Part shown: positions 41,811 through 49,791 of the stretch, in pieces
Position numbering within the stretch: the first letter of the stretch is position 1
How the letters are laid out: each line of letters starts with the position of its first letter
Source of the DNA: Idiomarina aminovorans
GTDB taxonomy: Bacteria; Pseudomonadota; Gammaproteobacteria; Enterobacterales; Alteromonadaceae
Reading direction: 5' to 3'
Length of the DNA: 64,000 nucleotides
NCBI RefSeq assembly: GCF_023155095.1
Contig: NZ_JAKNDA010000005.1
Coordinates: forward strand, 1-64,000
Translations under genes and position numbers: made by a program
Notes under the pieces: model-generated
What the model was told of the DNA's origin: nothing
What the model saw: the letters and a program-made list of their open reading frames with translations, nothing else
Database searches by the model: none

Positions 41811-42326
41811 ATGGTTCAAAACTTCGAAGAAGTGAAAGCTAGCCTAACGAAAATTAAAGGTGCCATAGCTAGTTTGTCTATCGCTGTTGCAGCGGGTGTT
41901 TTTGTTTATTTTTTTACTAAAGATGAGTATGCGGTTGAAGTTGATATTGGCTTTCAAGTAGCAAGCAATGGCGATGACCTTACTTCAACTATAGTCATTA
42001 GAAATGCAGGAGACTTACCTCTGAAGAACTTGCGAGGTGAGATTCACACCACTCACTCTTATAATGGAAGTCCACCATACTTTAAGCCAACTCCTTGGAT
42101 AGAGCCCTACTTTAGGTGGGAGGATAATACAGGGTTACTAACTTTTAATTGGCCAATGATGAATCCGGGAGAGGAAGTCGACATTCCTGCAATTTATCAC
42201 TCGGAGCCGATATATGAATGGACGTTTTGGATAAAAGCAGATGGAGTTACCTTTGACGACACTATTAAATGCCATGGTTGCAATAATATAGAAAGAACTT
42301 TCTGGCTATCTGATGCAAGCATGTAA
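41811..42326 (+). CDS. Unknown single-pass membrane protein
   Basis: A 171-residue protein with one N-terminal membrane helix (IASLSIAVAAGVFVYFF, residues 19-35) and a mostly beta-stranded remainder that begins YAVEVDIGFQVASNGDDLTSTIVIRNAGD, resembling a domain of immunoglobulin-like type that would face the periplasm or cytoplasm. CHGC near residue 156 is a possible metal or disulfide site. No family is recognised. It has no close operon partner. Confidence 0.55.
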   Translation: MVQNFEEVKASLTKIKGAIASLSIAVAAGVFVYFFTKDEYAVEVDIGFQVASNGDDLTSTIVIRNAGDLPLKNLRGEIHTTHSYNGSPPYFKPTPWIEPYFRWEDNTGLLTFNWPMMNPGEEVDIPAIYHSEPIYEWTFWIKADGVTFDDTIKCHGCNNIERTFWLSDASM

Positions 42327-42662
42327 TTTGTGAACCAAAGGTATTCATCTATAGACATAGAAAAGGTCATGATGGCCTTGTGTATTGATACCTGTCATTA
42401 GAACTTCGTTAGCTATACCTTTCGTCCTCACTCCTTTGAACAACAGCAAAACTCATAGAGCACTATAAAATCACCTGTTTGAGACAATAACCAATAAAAA
42501 TGCCGTGATACTGTTATTAACGGAGCAAAATTGATTCAATGAGGGTGTGGATCAGTTTTCAACCGTTGTTGACAATACGATACCACCTTATATTTAAAGG
42601 TTGGAGCAATGTGAAATTTAGTTTGCCACTACAGTGTTGCTAACGATGCTCTTATCGAGAGC
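42327..42662. other. Intergenic stretch with a possible IS21-type end remnant
   Basis: No gene is seen. At about 42541-42581 the sequence reads GAGGGTGTGGATCAGTTTTC followed by AACCGTTGTTGACA. This resembles the repeated GTGGATCAGTTTT-AACCG...GTTGACA units found near IS21-family ends. No IstA or IstB coding sequence is near, so at most it is a scar. Confidence 0.35.
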
Positions 42663-43601
42663 TTATAAGTAAACCTTTAAACCCATACCTTTCTCGAAGC
42701 CACTTTTCTCAAAAGCGTCTAGTAAGAGACTAATGTCGTCAAGTTCCTTATGATAGACGTAATACATTAGGTCATACTCGTTCAAGAAAATAATGCACTG
42801 CCTGAACCTGGACTTAAGATGCTTTGGTGAATAGCGTGAAAGTATCTCTTTTTTGAGCCGTTCAATATTATGAATGGGCCGCTCCAAATCTCGGTAGTCA
42901 TTCAGTAAGAAGGTAGCGTCCGGATACCAGCCTGAGCAAGTGACCTGCATCATGTCGATTATTAAAAAAACTATCTTGTTGAAACTTGGGTAGCTCGTTA
43001 CAAAGTCCTGATGTTGAAATATTAAATTTGCCGATAATGCCGCACATATATTTACAGCCAAAAGTTTTCTCTTATCTAGTCGTTTTATTCCTTTACCCCG
43101 ACACGCTAATTGAAATGCAAGTACGCATATAGCAAACTCTTTGAGCTGTGTCGCAGACCAGCTCAGTTCAATTACATTAAATAATTGTTCTTTCCTGCTT
43201 CCGATTACAGAGCCGTCCGGCTTTAAAGTACCTTCTGAGACACTTCTGAATTCGTCTAACAGAGTGTCTTCTGTTTTTTCTATATCTAAAGCGCTCCATA
43301 AAGGACTGTTGAATACTTGGATACTATTAGGTATGAGGCGACCAACTTCATTAATACGTCGAGCGGAAGGTTTAGCTGGATTCCTTTTTTTATATTTGTC
43401 GAGTTTTTTTACTCTGCTATTTCCCGAGGCATATCCTCTATTTCCCCAAATTTTTCTCTCAAGCTCGGTAATCGAACTACTTCCGGTGAAAAAGTACAAG
43501 GAGTCTAACCACATTCCTACCCTGGCATCTTTCCTTAATTGCCTATTTTCTTTTATGCAATGCGGACATATCAAATGTCCGGGCCACGTATACATTTCCA
43601 T
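42663..43601 (-). CDS. Unknown protein with N-terminal CPHC motif
   Basis: A 312-residue protein beginning MEMYTWPGHLICPHCIKENR. One CxxC pair is seen near residue 12, and no second pair follows nearby, so a full zinc finger is not certain. The remainder is helical and rich in Leu/Lys, with no motif I know. TniQ proteins of some transposons also start with a Cys-rich segment, but I cannot support that here. It is divergent from the small HTH gene and shares its 124-base upstream region, which contains interleaved inverted repeats. It could be a partner of the transposase. Confidence 0.55.
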   Translation of the reverse strand: MEMYTWPGHLICPHCIKENRQLRKDARVGMWLDSLYFFTGSSSITELERKIWGNRGYASGNSRVKKLDKYKKRNPAKPSARRINEVGRLIPNSIQVFNSPLWSALDIEKTEDTLLDEFRSVSEGTLKPDGSVIGSRKEQLFNVIELSWSATQLKEFAICVLAFQLACRGKGIKRLDKRKLLAVNICAALSANLIFQHQDFVTSYPSFNKIVFLIIDMMQVTCSGWYPDATFLLNDYRDLERPIHNIERLKKEILSRYSPKHLKSRFRQCIIFLNEYDLMYYVYHKELDDISLLLDAFEKSGFEKGMGLKVYL

Positions 43602-43633
43602 TCTTTATTTTTCAACATCTTAGTAAAAAGCAA

Positions 43634-43667
43634 GTAGATTCTCAGTACCTGAAAATCTACTGTACTG
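43634..43667. promoter_or_regulatory. Interleaved inverted repeats in the divergent control region
   Basis: GTAGATT (43634-43640) pairs with AATCTAC (43654-43660), and CAGTAC (43643-43648) pairs with GTACTG (43662-43667). Both have 13-base spacers and they interleave. The site sits between two divergent genes, one encoding an HTH-like protein, so it may be its operator. Confidence 0.45.
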
Positions 43668-43725
43668 AACTTTGGCATCAACGATAAGGTTTTTCTTCGG
43701 AACAGATAGAGACTCAGGCGGAATC

Positions 43726-43974
43726 ATGAAAAGAAGAGACGAGCTATATGAGGAGCTAAAACGTGATTTAGTTGCTCAGCATGGGCAAATGATAGGCGGC
43801 TCAGAACTAGCAAAAGTCTTAGGTTACAACAGTGTAGTTGCGCTAAGAAAAGCGAGACTAAGAGGGGCAATTAGTATTCCGCTGTTCACACCAGTTAAAA
43901 GGCGAACATCTTTCGCGTTGACTGTTGATGTAGCGGATTGGTTAGTCGAACAAAGGGATAAAGGAGGAATATGA
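43726..43974 (+). CDS. Small helix-turn-helix protein
   Basis: An 82-residue protein; residues 22-55 (GGSELAKVLGYNSVVALRKARLRG) look like an excisionase/AlpA-type or MerR-like helix-turn-helix. The start at ATG 43726 has AGGCGG five bases upstream; a longer TTG-started frame from 43672 overlaps the repeat region. It lies between a divergent gene and the transposase and probably regulates one of them. It is followed by a 190-base structured leader. Confidence 0.6.
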   Translation: MKRRDELYEELKRDLVAQHGQMIGGSELAKVLGYNSVVALRKARLRGAISIPLFTPVKRRTSFALTVDVADWLVEQRDKGGI

Positions 43975-44015
43975 AAACGAACATTACTTTCTAACGAAAT
44001 GGCCCTAAAAGCACA

Positions 44016-44160
44016 AAGCCGAAACGTCTGGTAAACGCTTCGGCTTCGTAGGATACAAGTTTTCCCAACCTGTATCCTCAGTATGTGTAATAGCCTCACT
44101 AATGTCAAGTGAGGCAGGGCCTCTTTATACCCAATTTTTAGTTAACTGTTTATAAAGAGG
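44016..44160 (+). promoter_or_regulatory. Leader with four tandem hairpins; the last one covers the transposase ribosome-binding site
   Basis: Perfect or near-perfect stems occur at 44016-44046 (AAGCCGAA / TTCGGCTT), 44051-44077 (GGATACA / TGTATCC), 44093-44115 (GCCTCACT / AGTGAGGC) and 44120-44160 (CCTCTTTATA / TATAAAGAGG). The last arm contains AGAGG, the ribosome-binding site of the transposase gene, whose ATG is at 44166. Transcripts entering from outside would fold this hairpin and lower translation, as known for IS10 and IS50. This function is inferred. Confidence 0.6.
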
Positions 44161-44165
44161 TTTTT

Positions 44166-45242
44166 ATGTCACAGCATTTTTTACTATCAAAGAAAGTCCG
44201 GGATTTTTCGCTTATTAAGCTTCTTAACTGGAGCGACGATGACTATTTTAACTTTCTAAAACACATAAAATTTAAGGGAGAAGAGTCAACTGTTTGCCCT
44301 GAGTGTGGCGCTATCAAGCCACCTCGCTTTCTTAAAACCCGAAAACAATGGCGATGCCGCGATTGTGACCGTTCTTTTAGCCTTTTCTCTGGGACAGTAC
44401 TGGCTAACTCAAAGCTTACCCTAAGAAAAATTGTCTTAGCTATGTACTTGTATTCATCCGAAACAAAGGGAATTTCAATGTCTCAATTGTCTCGGGATAT
44501 TGATGTATCCTATAAGACAGCCTTCACACTTTTACATAAGTTCAAGGAAGCCATCACTCAGACCGAAGATTTAACACCTTTGAAAGGACATGTTCAAATT
44601 GATGGTGGTCACTTCGGAGGGAAGCCGAGAAGCGGTCAGTTTCGGCGAATTGGGAGACCAGAAGATATCGTTGCAAAAATTAAGCTCGGGAAGTCGCAGG
44701 GTGCAAAACGAAGTCGTATTTCCAGAGCTAACCTTGAAAGAAAGAAGCGTAACCGGCGAATTATTATCAATCTTCGTCAATTAGGCCCTAAAGGAACCGG
44801 GGCTGTGAGAACCATCTGTCGGGTTGCGATGGCAGAAGATGAAAAACATGTGATGTCACTAATTCGACGGTTTGTAGAGCCTGGCACTTATATTGAAACG
44901 GATGAAAGCTCCGCTTATTTGCAGTGCTCTCTCGGTTATAAACACGAAACAGTCCAACACTCTACCGAATACAGCACAATTGATGGTGTGAACAACAATC
45001 AAGCCGAATCTTTCTTTAGCCGAATTCGGCGGTGGGAGTATGGCGTGAGTCATCGCATGGAAGCTAAATACATGCAAGACTATGCCAATGAATTTGCCTG
45101 GAGAGAGAACACTAGACGGTATACGCAGCTTGAAAAGTTACGTTGTCTAGCGGATAAAGTTCTTTCCAGTGGATTGTCACGTTGGTGGTGTGGTTACTGG
45201 CAAGGAATTAAAAGGGACGATGAAATGCTTTGGAAAGCATAG
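44166..45242 (+). CDS. IS1595-family (ISXO2-like) transposase
   Basis: A 358-residue DDE-type transposase. The N-terminal zinc ribbon CPECGAIKPPRFLKT...WRCRDCDRSFS (residues 39-75) is typical of IS1595 transposases, followed by SLFSGTVLANSKLTLRKIVLAMYLY and an HTH (SMSQLSRDIDVSYKTAFTLLHKF). The catalytic domain shows HVQIDGGHFGGKPR near residue 142 (first Asp), YIETDESSAY near residue 241 (second Asp) and a HSTEYSTIDGVNNNQAESFFSRIRRWEYG segment near residue 261 with the final Glu. All key residues are present. A perfect 17-bp stem directly follows the stop. Confidence 0.9.
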   Translation: MSQHFLLSKKVRDFSLIKLLNWSDDDYFNFLKHIKFKGEESTVCPECGAIKPPRFLKTRKQWRCRDCDRSFSLFSGTVLANSKLTLRKIVLAMYLYSSETKGISMSQLSRDIDVSYKTAFTLLHKFKEAITQTEDLTPLKGHVQIDGGHFGGKPRSGQFRRIGRPEDIVAKIKLGKSQGAKRSRISRANLERKKRNRRIIINLRQLGPKGTGAVRTICRVAMAEDEKHVMSLIRRFVEPGTYIETDESSAYLQCSLGYKHETVQHSTEYSTIDGVNNNQAESFFSRIRRWEYGVSHRMEAKYMQDYANEFAWRENTRRYTQLEKLRCLADKVLSSGLSRWWCGYWQGIKRDDEMLWKA

Positions 45243-45243
45243 A

Positions 45244-45286
45244 AAACTGAAACGCAGGAACCAGAAGTGTTCCTGCGTTTCAGTTT
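45244..45286 (+). terminator. Transposase terminator
   Basis: A perfect 17-bp stem (starting AAACTGAAACGCAGG) with a nine-base loop begins two bases past the transposase stop codon. It would isolate the transposase from the downstream DGQHR operon. Confidence 0.8.
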
Positions 45287-45431
45287 ATGGTTAAATGACT
45301 TTTAGGGTGTGATCGATAATGGTTATTACGGGATAATAGTCGCAGTATAAAGCTTGATCCCCCGGTAAATGACAGTAGAAGCTGGTAATCTAAGGATAAC
45401 TTTTAATAAGAAAACATCATTTCCTGTTTCC

Positions 45432-45451
45432 AGGCCAAAATTTTGTGGCCT
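45432..45451 (+). promoter_or_regulatory. Palindrome next to a possible promoter of the DGQHR operon
   Basis: AGGCCA and TGGCCT flank an AT-rich 8-base centre. A TTGACA at 45459-45464 follows, with a poor -10 (TAACTG at 45482). The palindrome may be an operator. Confidence 0.35.
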
Positions 45452-45508
45452 AAGAACTTTGACATTATATTTAAACGTCTGTAACTGGTCAGTCAGCTAG
45501 GAGAGAAA

Positions 45509-46495
45509 ATGAGAACAATTAGAAAGAAAGCTTTTGATATTGGTAATGAGTACATAAATGTTTACCTGACAGCTATGACTGCAAAAGAGATATTCGAGTT
45601 TTCAAAAGTGTCTCGCGTTGATGAAGACCCAGAAACTGGCTACCAGAGGCATTTAAATGAAAATAGAGCAAACTCAATAGCCGAGTATCTAGATTCAGGA
45701 AACGTAATTCCTGGAGCTATAATATTAAGTGCTCAAGAAGGTAGTGAAGTTGAATTTTTGAATGAAGAGCTAAAGCTTAGTTTATCTCCAAACTCTTTGT
45801 TTGTTATTGATGGTCAACATCGATTATATGGGTCAAAGAAAGCAGAATCAGAAGCGTTACTGCCTGTGTGTATATTTACTGGGCTAGATCAAAAAGCAGA
45901 AGTTCAGTATTTTATTGATATTAACTCAACGCAAAAAGGAGTTCCTAAAACCCTAAGAATTGAACTAATGAAGTTTCTAACTGAAGATGAAACCTCTATT
46001 GATGCGATGAGAAGTAAACTCTTTAAAGAATTAGGCGAATCACCTGACTCACCGTTATTTGACCGAACTAGCGCAACAGCATCGGCAAGAGGAAAAGTTA
46101 CTTTAGTTCCGTTCAAAGAAGCTATAGATCCTTTGTTGGAGGGTGACGTTTTATCACAGTTTTCTTTTGATGATAAAAGAAAGTTGATAGTGAATTATTT
46201 ATCAGCTGTACAAGGGGTGTTAGAAGAGGTTGAAGGTAATGATAACCGCCTGACAACATCAGCTTTCTTTCAAGCTATTTTCAAAGTTTTCGATAAAGCA
46301 TGCAGAATGGCACTAATTCATCACAAAAACTATGCGACTTCGTCGCTGAAAGATATTTTATCGGGGATTAAAAACATTGACTTTTCAAAACATTCAGGCT
46401 CTAACCAGGCAGCTATAGCTGATATGGCTAGAGAGTTTTCTGACCTATTAGATATTCACGGTCAGAAATTGGGCGAACCGAAAGACCTATTATAA
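45509..46495 (+). CDS. DGQHR-motif protein (DndB-like)
   Basis: A 328-residue protein with FVIDGQHRLYG near residue 97, the signature of the DGQHR superfamily that includes DndB, the regulator of DNA phosphorothioation. The segment GYQRHLNENRANSIAEYLDSG near residue 43 and DINSTQKGVPKTLRIELMK near residue 139 are also typical. DndB itself works with DndACDE; none of those genes is here, so this is an orphan DGQHR protein. The ribosome-binding site is AGGAGA. Its stop abuts the next ATG (no gap), so the two proteins probably act together. Confidence 0.85.
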   Translation: MRTIRKKAFDIGNEYINVYLTAMTAKEIFEFSKVSRVDEDPETGYQRHLNENRANSIAEYLDSGNVIPGAIILSAQEGSEVEFLNEELKLSLSPNSLFVIDGQHRLYGSKKAESEALLPVCIFTGLDQKAEVQYFIDINSTQKGVPKTLRIELMKFLTEDETSIDAMRSKLFKELGESPDSPLFDRTSATASARGKVTLVPFKEAIDPLLEGDVLSQFSFDDKRKLIVNYLSAVQGVLEEVEGNDNRLTTSAFFQAIFKVFDKACRMALIHHKNYATSSLKDILSGIKNIDFSKHSGSNQAAIADMAREFSDLLDIHGQKLGEPKDLL

Positions 46496-47383
46496 ATGAT
46501 AGACGAAATTTTAAGTGACAAAGTACTGAAAAACCTTGGTGAACTTGGGTATTCGAAGTCAGATATTCCTAAAACGCTTGCATTCTCAGGTACGCTAAAA
46601 GAAATATTATCAAATACCCACTCAGATAAAGAAGTTAAAGTCATCGGTAAACAGCTTGTTGAGGTCACGATGCATAAATCTACTTATCTCACTGCTCTGT
46701 TAACTGATATTTTGTTTGGAGCCAAAAGGATTGAGAATCAATCAGCGAATATTGAATGTTTGGTCGATAATTCTCAGCAAGCAGCTTGGGTTTTAGTATC
46801 AACATATTACGCAGCTTATTTTTTAGCTTGTGATCTATCTAAGCTATGTGGAAGTTTTATTACAAATATATCTCAAGAAGGAATATTTCAACTTTTACAG
46901 CAAACAACAGAGGGTAGACCTAGCTTATTTCAATCAAGCAAAAATGAAAGCTTTTCTGTTAATGTATCGACCGGCACATATCAAAATGAGGTCACCCTGC
47001 AAATAAGAAAAACAGGTGCTAAGCCTCACAAGGTAGCTTGGAGCAACCTTTACAGTATTATAAATGGACTAAGTTTCACTGATAATCAAATAAGCTTGGA
47101 AAGGCTTAAGGATATTATTGATTCTCAAAATAAAAATTGGAAGTTGCCCAGCACTGTAAGAAATGAGTGGAATTATAGTGCTATACATTATTATGGTAGT
47201 AAAGGTAGCAGTTTGGCATCTGTATTTTATAAATTAATGAAAAGTAAGAATTCTAGTTTTAAATTATTCAGAAATAACTCTTTATATCCACATGAAGAGA
47301 ATGTTGCAGCCAGTATCGCATATGTCTACGACACCCTTTTGGCTAGTCATAAAAGAGTCCTTAACAGGATAGGCTGTACATGA
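46496..47383 (+). CDS. Unknown partner of the DGQHR protein
   Basis: A 295-residue protein translated directly after the DGQHR gene. It is largely helical. WVLVSTYYAAYFLACDLSKL near residue 99 is a conspicuous aromatic-hydrophobic helix and LPSTVRNEWNYSAIHYYG near residue 220 an Arg-x2-Trp-Asn-Tyr segment that faintly resembles HEPN-like proteins, but I cannot confirm the RxxxxH catalytic motif. No signal peptide or membrane helix is clear. The function is unknown; adjacency suggests a joint role. Confidence 0.6.
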   Translation: MIDEILSDKVLKNLGELGYSKSDIPKTLAFSGTLKEILSNTHSDKEVKVIGKQLVEVTMHKSTYLTALLTDILFGAKRIENQSANIECLVDNSQQAAWVLVSTYYAAYFLACDLSKLCGSFITNISQEGIFQLLQQTTEGRPSLFQSSKNESFSVNVSTGTYQNEVTLQIRKTGAKPHKVAWSNLYSIINGLSFTDNQISLERLKDIIDSQNKNWKLPSTVRNEWNYSAIHYYGSKGSSLASVFYKLMKSKNSSFKLFRNNSLYPHEENVAASIAYVYDTLLASHKRVLNRIGCT

Positions 47384-47517
47384 CCAATTTTTGTTCGTTA
47401 AATAACCGTTTAAAATACCTTGCAGAGTCAGGGATACAACCGACTACAAATTTCTTGCAGGATGATACTACGCTGGTACGATAGGTTAACGTAACGGTTA
47501 ACCATCACGGATGAATC

Positions 47518-48834
47518 ATGAGCGTTCAAACAAGACTAAATGTATTGGATTTATACTTAGATACCGAGAATCCACGTCATGAGATCATTAGAGATCAAGA
47601 ACAAATAATCGAACATCTGATAAAGAACGAGAAAATTACTACTCTGGCTCGTGACATCGCTGAAAATGGGCAAAGTCCACTCGACCGGATCGGTGTGATA
47701 AAGGATGATAAAGGTAGATACGTTGTCGTAGAAGGGAATCGAAGAGTATGCGCCACAATTTTACTAAATGATCCGGCTCGGTCTCCTTCAGGTTACAAGA
47801 AATATTTTGATCGACTGGTTCACAACAGTAATGCCCCTTCAGAAGTCGATGTGGTTTTGTTTGACGATAGGCAAGAAGCAGACATTTGGGTAGAGCGCCG
47901 ACATGAAGGAAGTCAAGAAGGAAAAGGAACCCAACAATGGGACGCAAATCAAAAGACGCGTCATAACACACGAAGAAATAAAGCAGATAGTAATGCTCTA
48001 GCTCTAAGTGTACTCGATTATGCTGTTTCACATGGGTTTATAGATAAATCCGATAATGAACGAGTTCTTACGACAGCTTCACGTTACTTAGGAAACCCAT
48101 ACTTTAGAAAAACTTTGGGTATTGCGAGTAAACGCTCGGAATCTGATATAGTGCTTGAAGTTCCGGAGAATGAATTTGAACAAGTGATAGAACGTTTTAT
48201 AAGTGATTTAGTAGCTGAAGGAGGCCCTGTACATTCTAGAACGAATAAAGAAGACTGGGAGAATTACTCTAAGCAGTTGGTAAGTAATGGCATAGCACCA
48301 AGAACCAAGATTAAACCGAAAAAGCTTACTGAGATTGAGCAGAAAGGAAAGCCCCTTAAATCTTCCAAAAAAAGAACAATGGATCCTAGTAACCGTCCAT
48401 ACCTCTTTAAAAATGGTTTAGGCGTGTCTATCAAAAATACGATTCTTGCCCGCGTTTATAATGATATAAAAAAGCTACGTATTGATGAACACCCTCTGGC
48501 TGTAACTCTCTTAGTAAGAGCTTTTCTAGAGAATATTTATATCTTATATGTTGAGAAAGCAACTGGAATTGCACCCAGCGCCGGAAGTAAAACACACATG
48601 ATTCTTGGTGACGTAATAAAGCAGATTGAGTCATCAGGAAAGTCACTGACGAAGGGCCAAAAAAATTCTCTAGCGGCTTTGAAGCAAATCCAAAGTGATT
48701 CAGACAAGACATTATCACCTAAGTCTCTTGGCGCTAACGCTCATGCCGGTATTTATCCCGAACATAAGCCAGTTACAATTGCTTGGGATAACATCGAAAA
48801 TATTGTCGTATTTTTGCTCGAAGAAATCAGTTAA
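47518..48834 (+). CDS. ParB/Srx-like domain protein (first copy)
   Basis: A 438-residue protein with a ParB/sulfiredoxin-like N-terminal domain: DLYLDTENPRHEII near residue 11 and RYVVVEGNRRVCATILL near residue 64, where EGNRR matches the nucleotide-binding/nuclease loop of the fold. The central part (residues 140-260) is helical with a basic stretch. The C-terminal region (about 300-438) resembles a fused, all-helical domain of unknown function. It is followed after 84 bases by the adenine methyltransferase gene on the same strand, suggesting joint function. It is not a partition protein in context, as no parA lies nearby. Confidence 0.75.
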   Translation: MSVQTRLNVLDLYLDTENPRHEIIRDQEQIIEHLIKNEKITTLARDIAENGQSPLDRIGVIKDDKGRYVVVEGNRRVCATILLNDPARSPSGYKKYFDRLVHNSNAPSEVDVVLFDDRQEADIWVERRHEGSQEGKGTQQWDANQKTRHNTRRNKADSNALALSVLDYAVSHGFIDKSDNERVLTTASRYLGNPYFRKTLGIASKRSESDIVLEVPENEFEQVIERFISDLVAEGGPVHSRTNKEDWENYSKQLVSNGIAPRTKIKPKKLTEIEQKGKPLKSSKKRTMDPSNRPYLFKNGLGVSIKNTILARVYNDIKKLRIDEHPLAVTLLVRAFLENIYILYVEKATGIAPSAGSKTHMILGDVIKQIESSGKSLTKGQKNSLAALKQIQSDSDKTLSPKSLGANAHAGIYPEHKPVTIAWDNIENIVVFLLEEIS

Positions 48835-48918
48835 CAATTTTTGTAAGAATATTCGAATACTTGACTACGAAGAGTTAGAATAGCTTCTAGACTCAGTATT
48901 GAAATAGGAAAGAATATT

Positions 48919-49779
48919 ATGGCCATGGCTCCTTCGCCCTTGCGCTATCCTGGAGGTAAGTTCGGGATACGGAACATGATTTCAACGATTATAAACCAGC
49001 AAGAGTTAGATAGAGGGCACTATATTGAGCCTTACGCAGGTGGTGCAGGCCTCGCTTTGTCGTTGTTGTTTGGTGGTCATGTGCACGAAATACACTTGAA
49101 TGATTTAGATCGTTCAATCTGGTCTTTTTGGTACTCCATCTTGAATCAACCTGAACGATTTATTAGTGCAATACGAGATGTCGAAGTGACTCTAGATGAG
49201 TGGAAAACTCAGAGAGAAGTACAAACAAATAAAGAAAGTGCTGACGTATTCGATCTCGGTTTTTCAACCTTTTTTTTGAATAGGACTAATAGATCAGGAA
49301 TAATTCAGAAAGCCGGTGTAATTGGCGGTTTAAAGCAGAACGGAGCATACAAGTTAGATTGTCGCTTTGGCAAGACTGGTTTGATTGAAAGAATTGAGAG
49401 AATAAGGAAGTATTCACACAGAATTAATTTATATAACGAAGACGCAATTGATTTTATTCAAAAGTCAGAACGTGAGTTGCCAGAAAATAAAGTGTTTTGT
49501 ATTGATCCTCCTTACTACCATAAAGGAGCTACGCTTTATACAAACTTTTACGAGCATTCAGATCATTTTAAGATATCTGAAGTTATTAATCGTTTAACCT
49601 CAAGCTGGTTATTAACTTATGATAACTGTAAAGAAATCAGTCATCTATATGAACAATTTAATCAGTTCACTTTCAATCTAAATTACACAGCAGCAGAAAA
49701 AAGAGTAGGAAAAGAACTTCTTATTACTAATATGGAAATTAATGATATATCTGAGAGTTGTTCACTTTCTCCTGCTTAA
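48919..49779 (+). CDS. D12-class (Dam-like) N6-adenine DNA methyltransferase
   Basis: A 286-residue methyltransferase with the Dam/D12 layout. APSPLRYPGGKFGIRNMI at residues 4-21 is motif X, YIEPYAGGAGLALSL near residue 36 is motif I for SAM, and VFCIDPPYYHKG near residue 194 is motif IV (DPPY). It would methylate adenine in a short DNA site; the site cannot be deduced. The start ATG follows AGGAAAG. It ends 12 bases before the convergent nuclease-like gene. The pairing of a Dam-type enzyme with a nuclease-like gene suggests restriction and modification. Confidence 0.88.
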   Translation: MAMAPSPLRYPGGKFGIRNMISTIINQQELDRGHYIEPYAGGAGLALSLLFGGHVHEIHLNDLDRSIWSFWYSILNQPERFISAIRDVEVTLDEWKTQREVQTNKESADVFDLGFSTFFLNRTNRSGIIQKAGVIGGLKQNGAYKLDCRFGKTGLIERIERIRKYSHRINLYNEDAIDFIQKSERELPENKVFCIDPPYYHKGATLYTNFYEHSDHFKISEVINRLTSSWLLTYDNCKEISHLYEQFNQFTFNLNYTAAEKRVGKELLITNMEINDISESCSLSPA

Positions 49780-49791
49780 TTTAAACTTAGA

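Noticed and set aside
41639-41842. A 67-codon open frame overlapping the start of the membrane protein gene
   Set aside because: No ribosome-binding site, overlaps a better gene by 32 bases and has no recognisable composition or motif.
44016-44160. CRISPR array or repeat cluster
   Set aside because: The hairpins differ from each other in sequence and are not direct repeats with spacers.
43997-45310. A 9-bp inverted repeat (CCCTAAAAG at 44003-44011, CTTTTAGGG at 45299-45307) as ends of a separate small IS
   Set aside because: Nine matching bases in two 200-base flanks is quite likely by chance, the adjacent bases do not match and no direct repeat is seen. The 26-bp repeats are a much better boundary.
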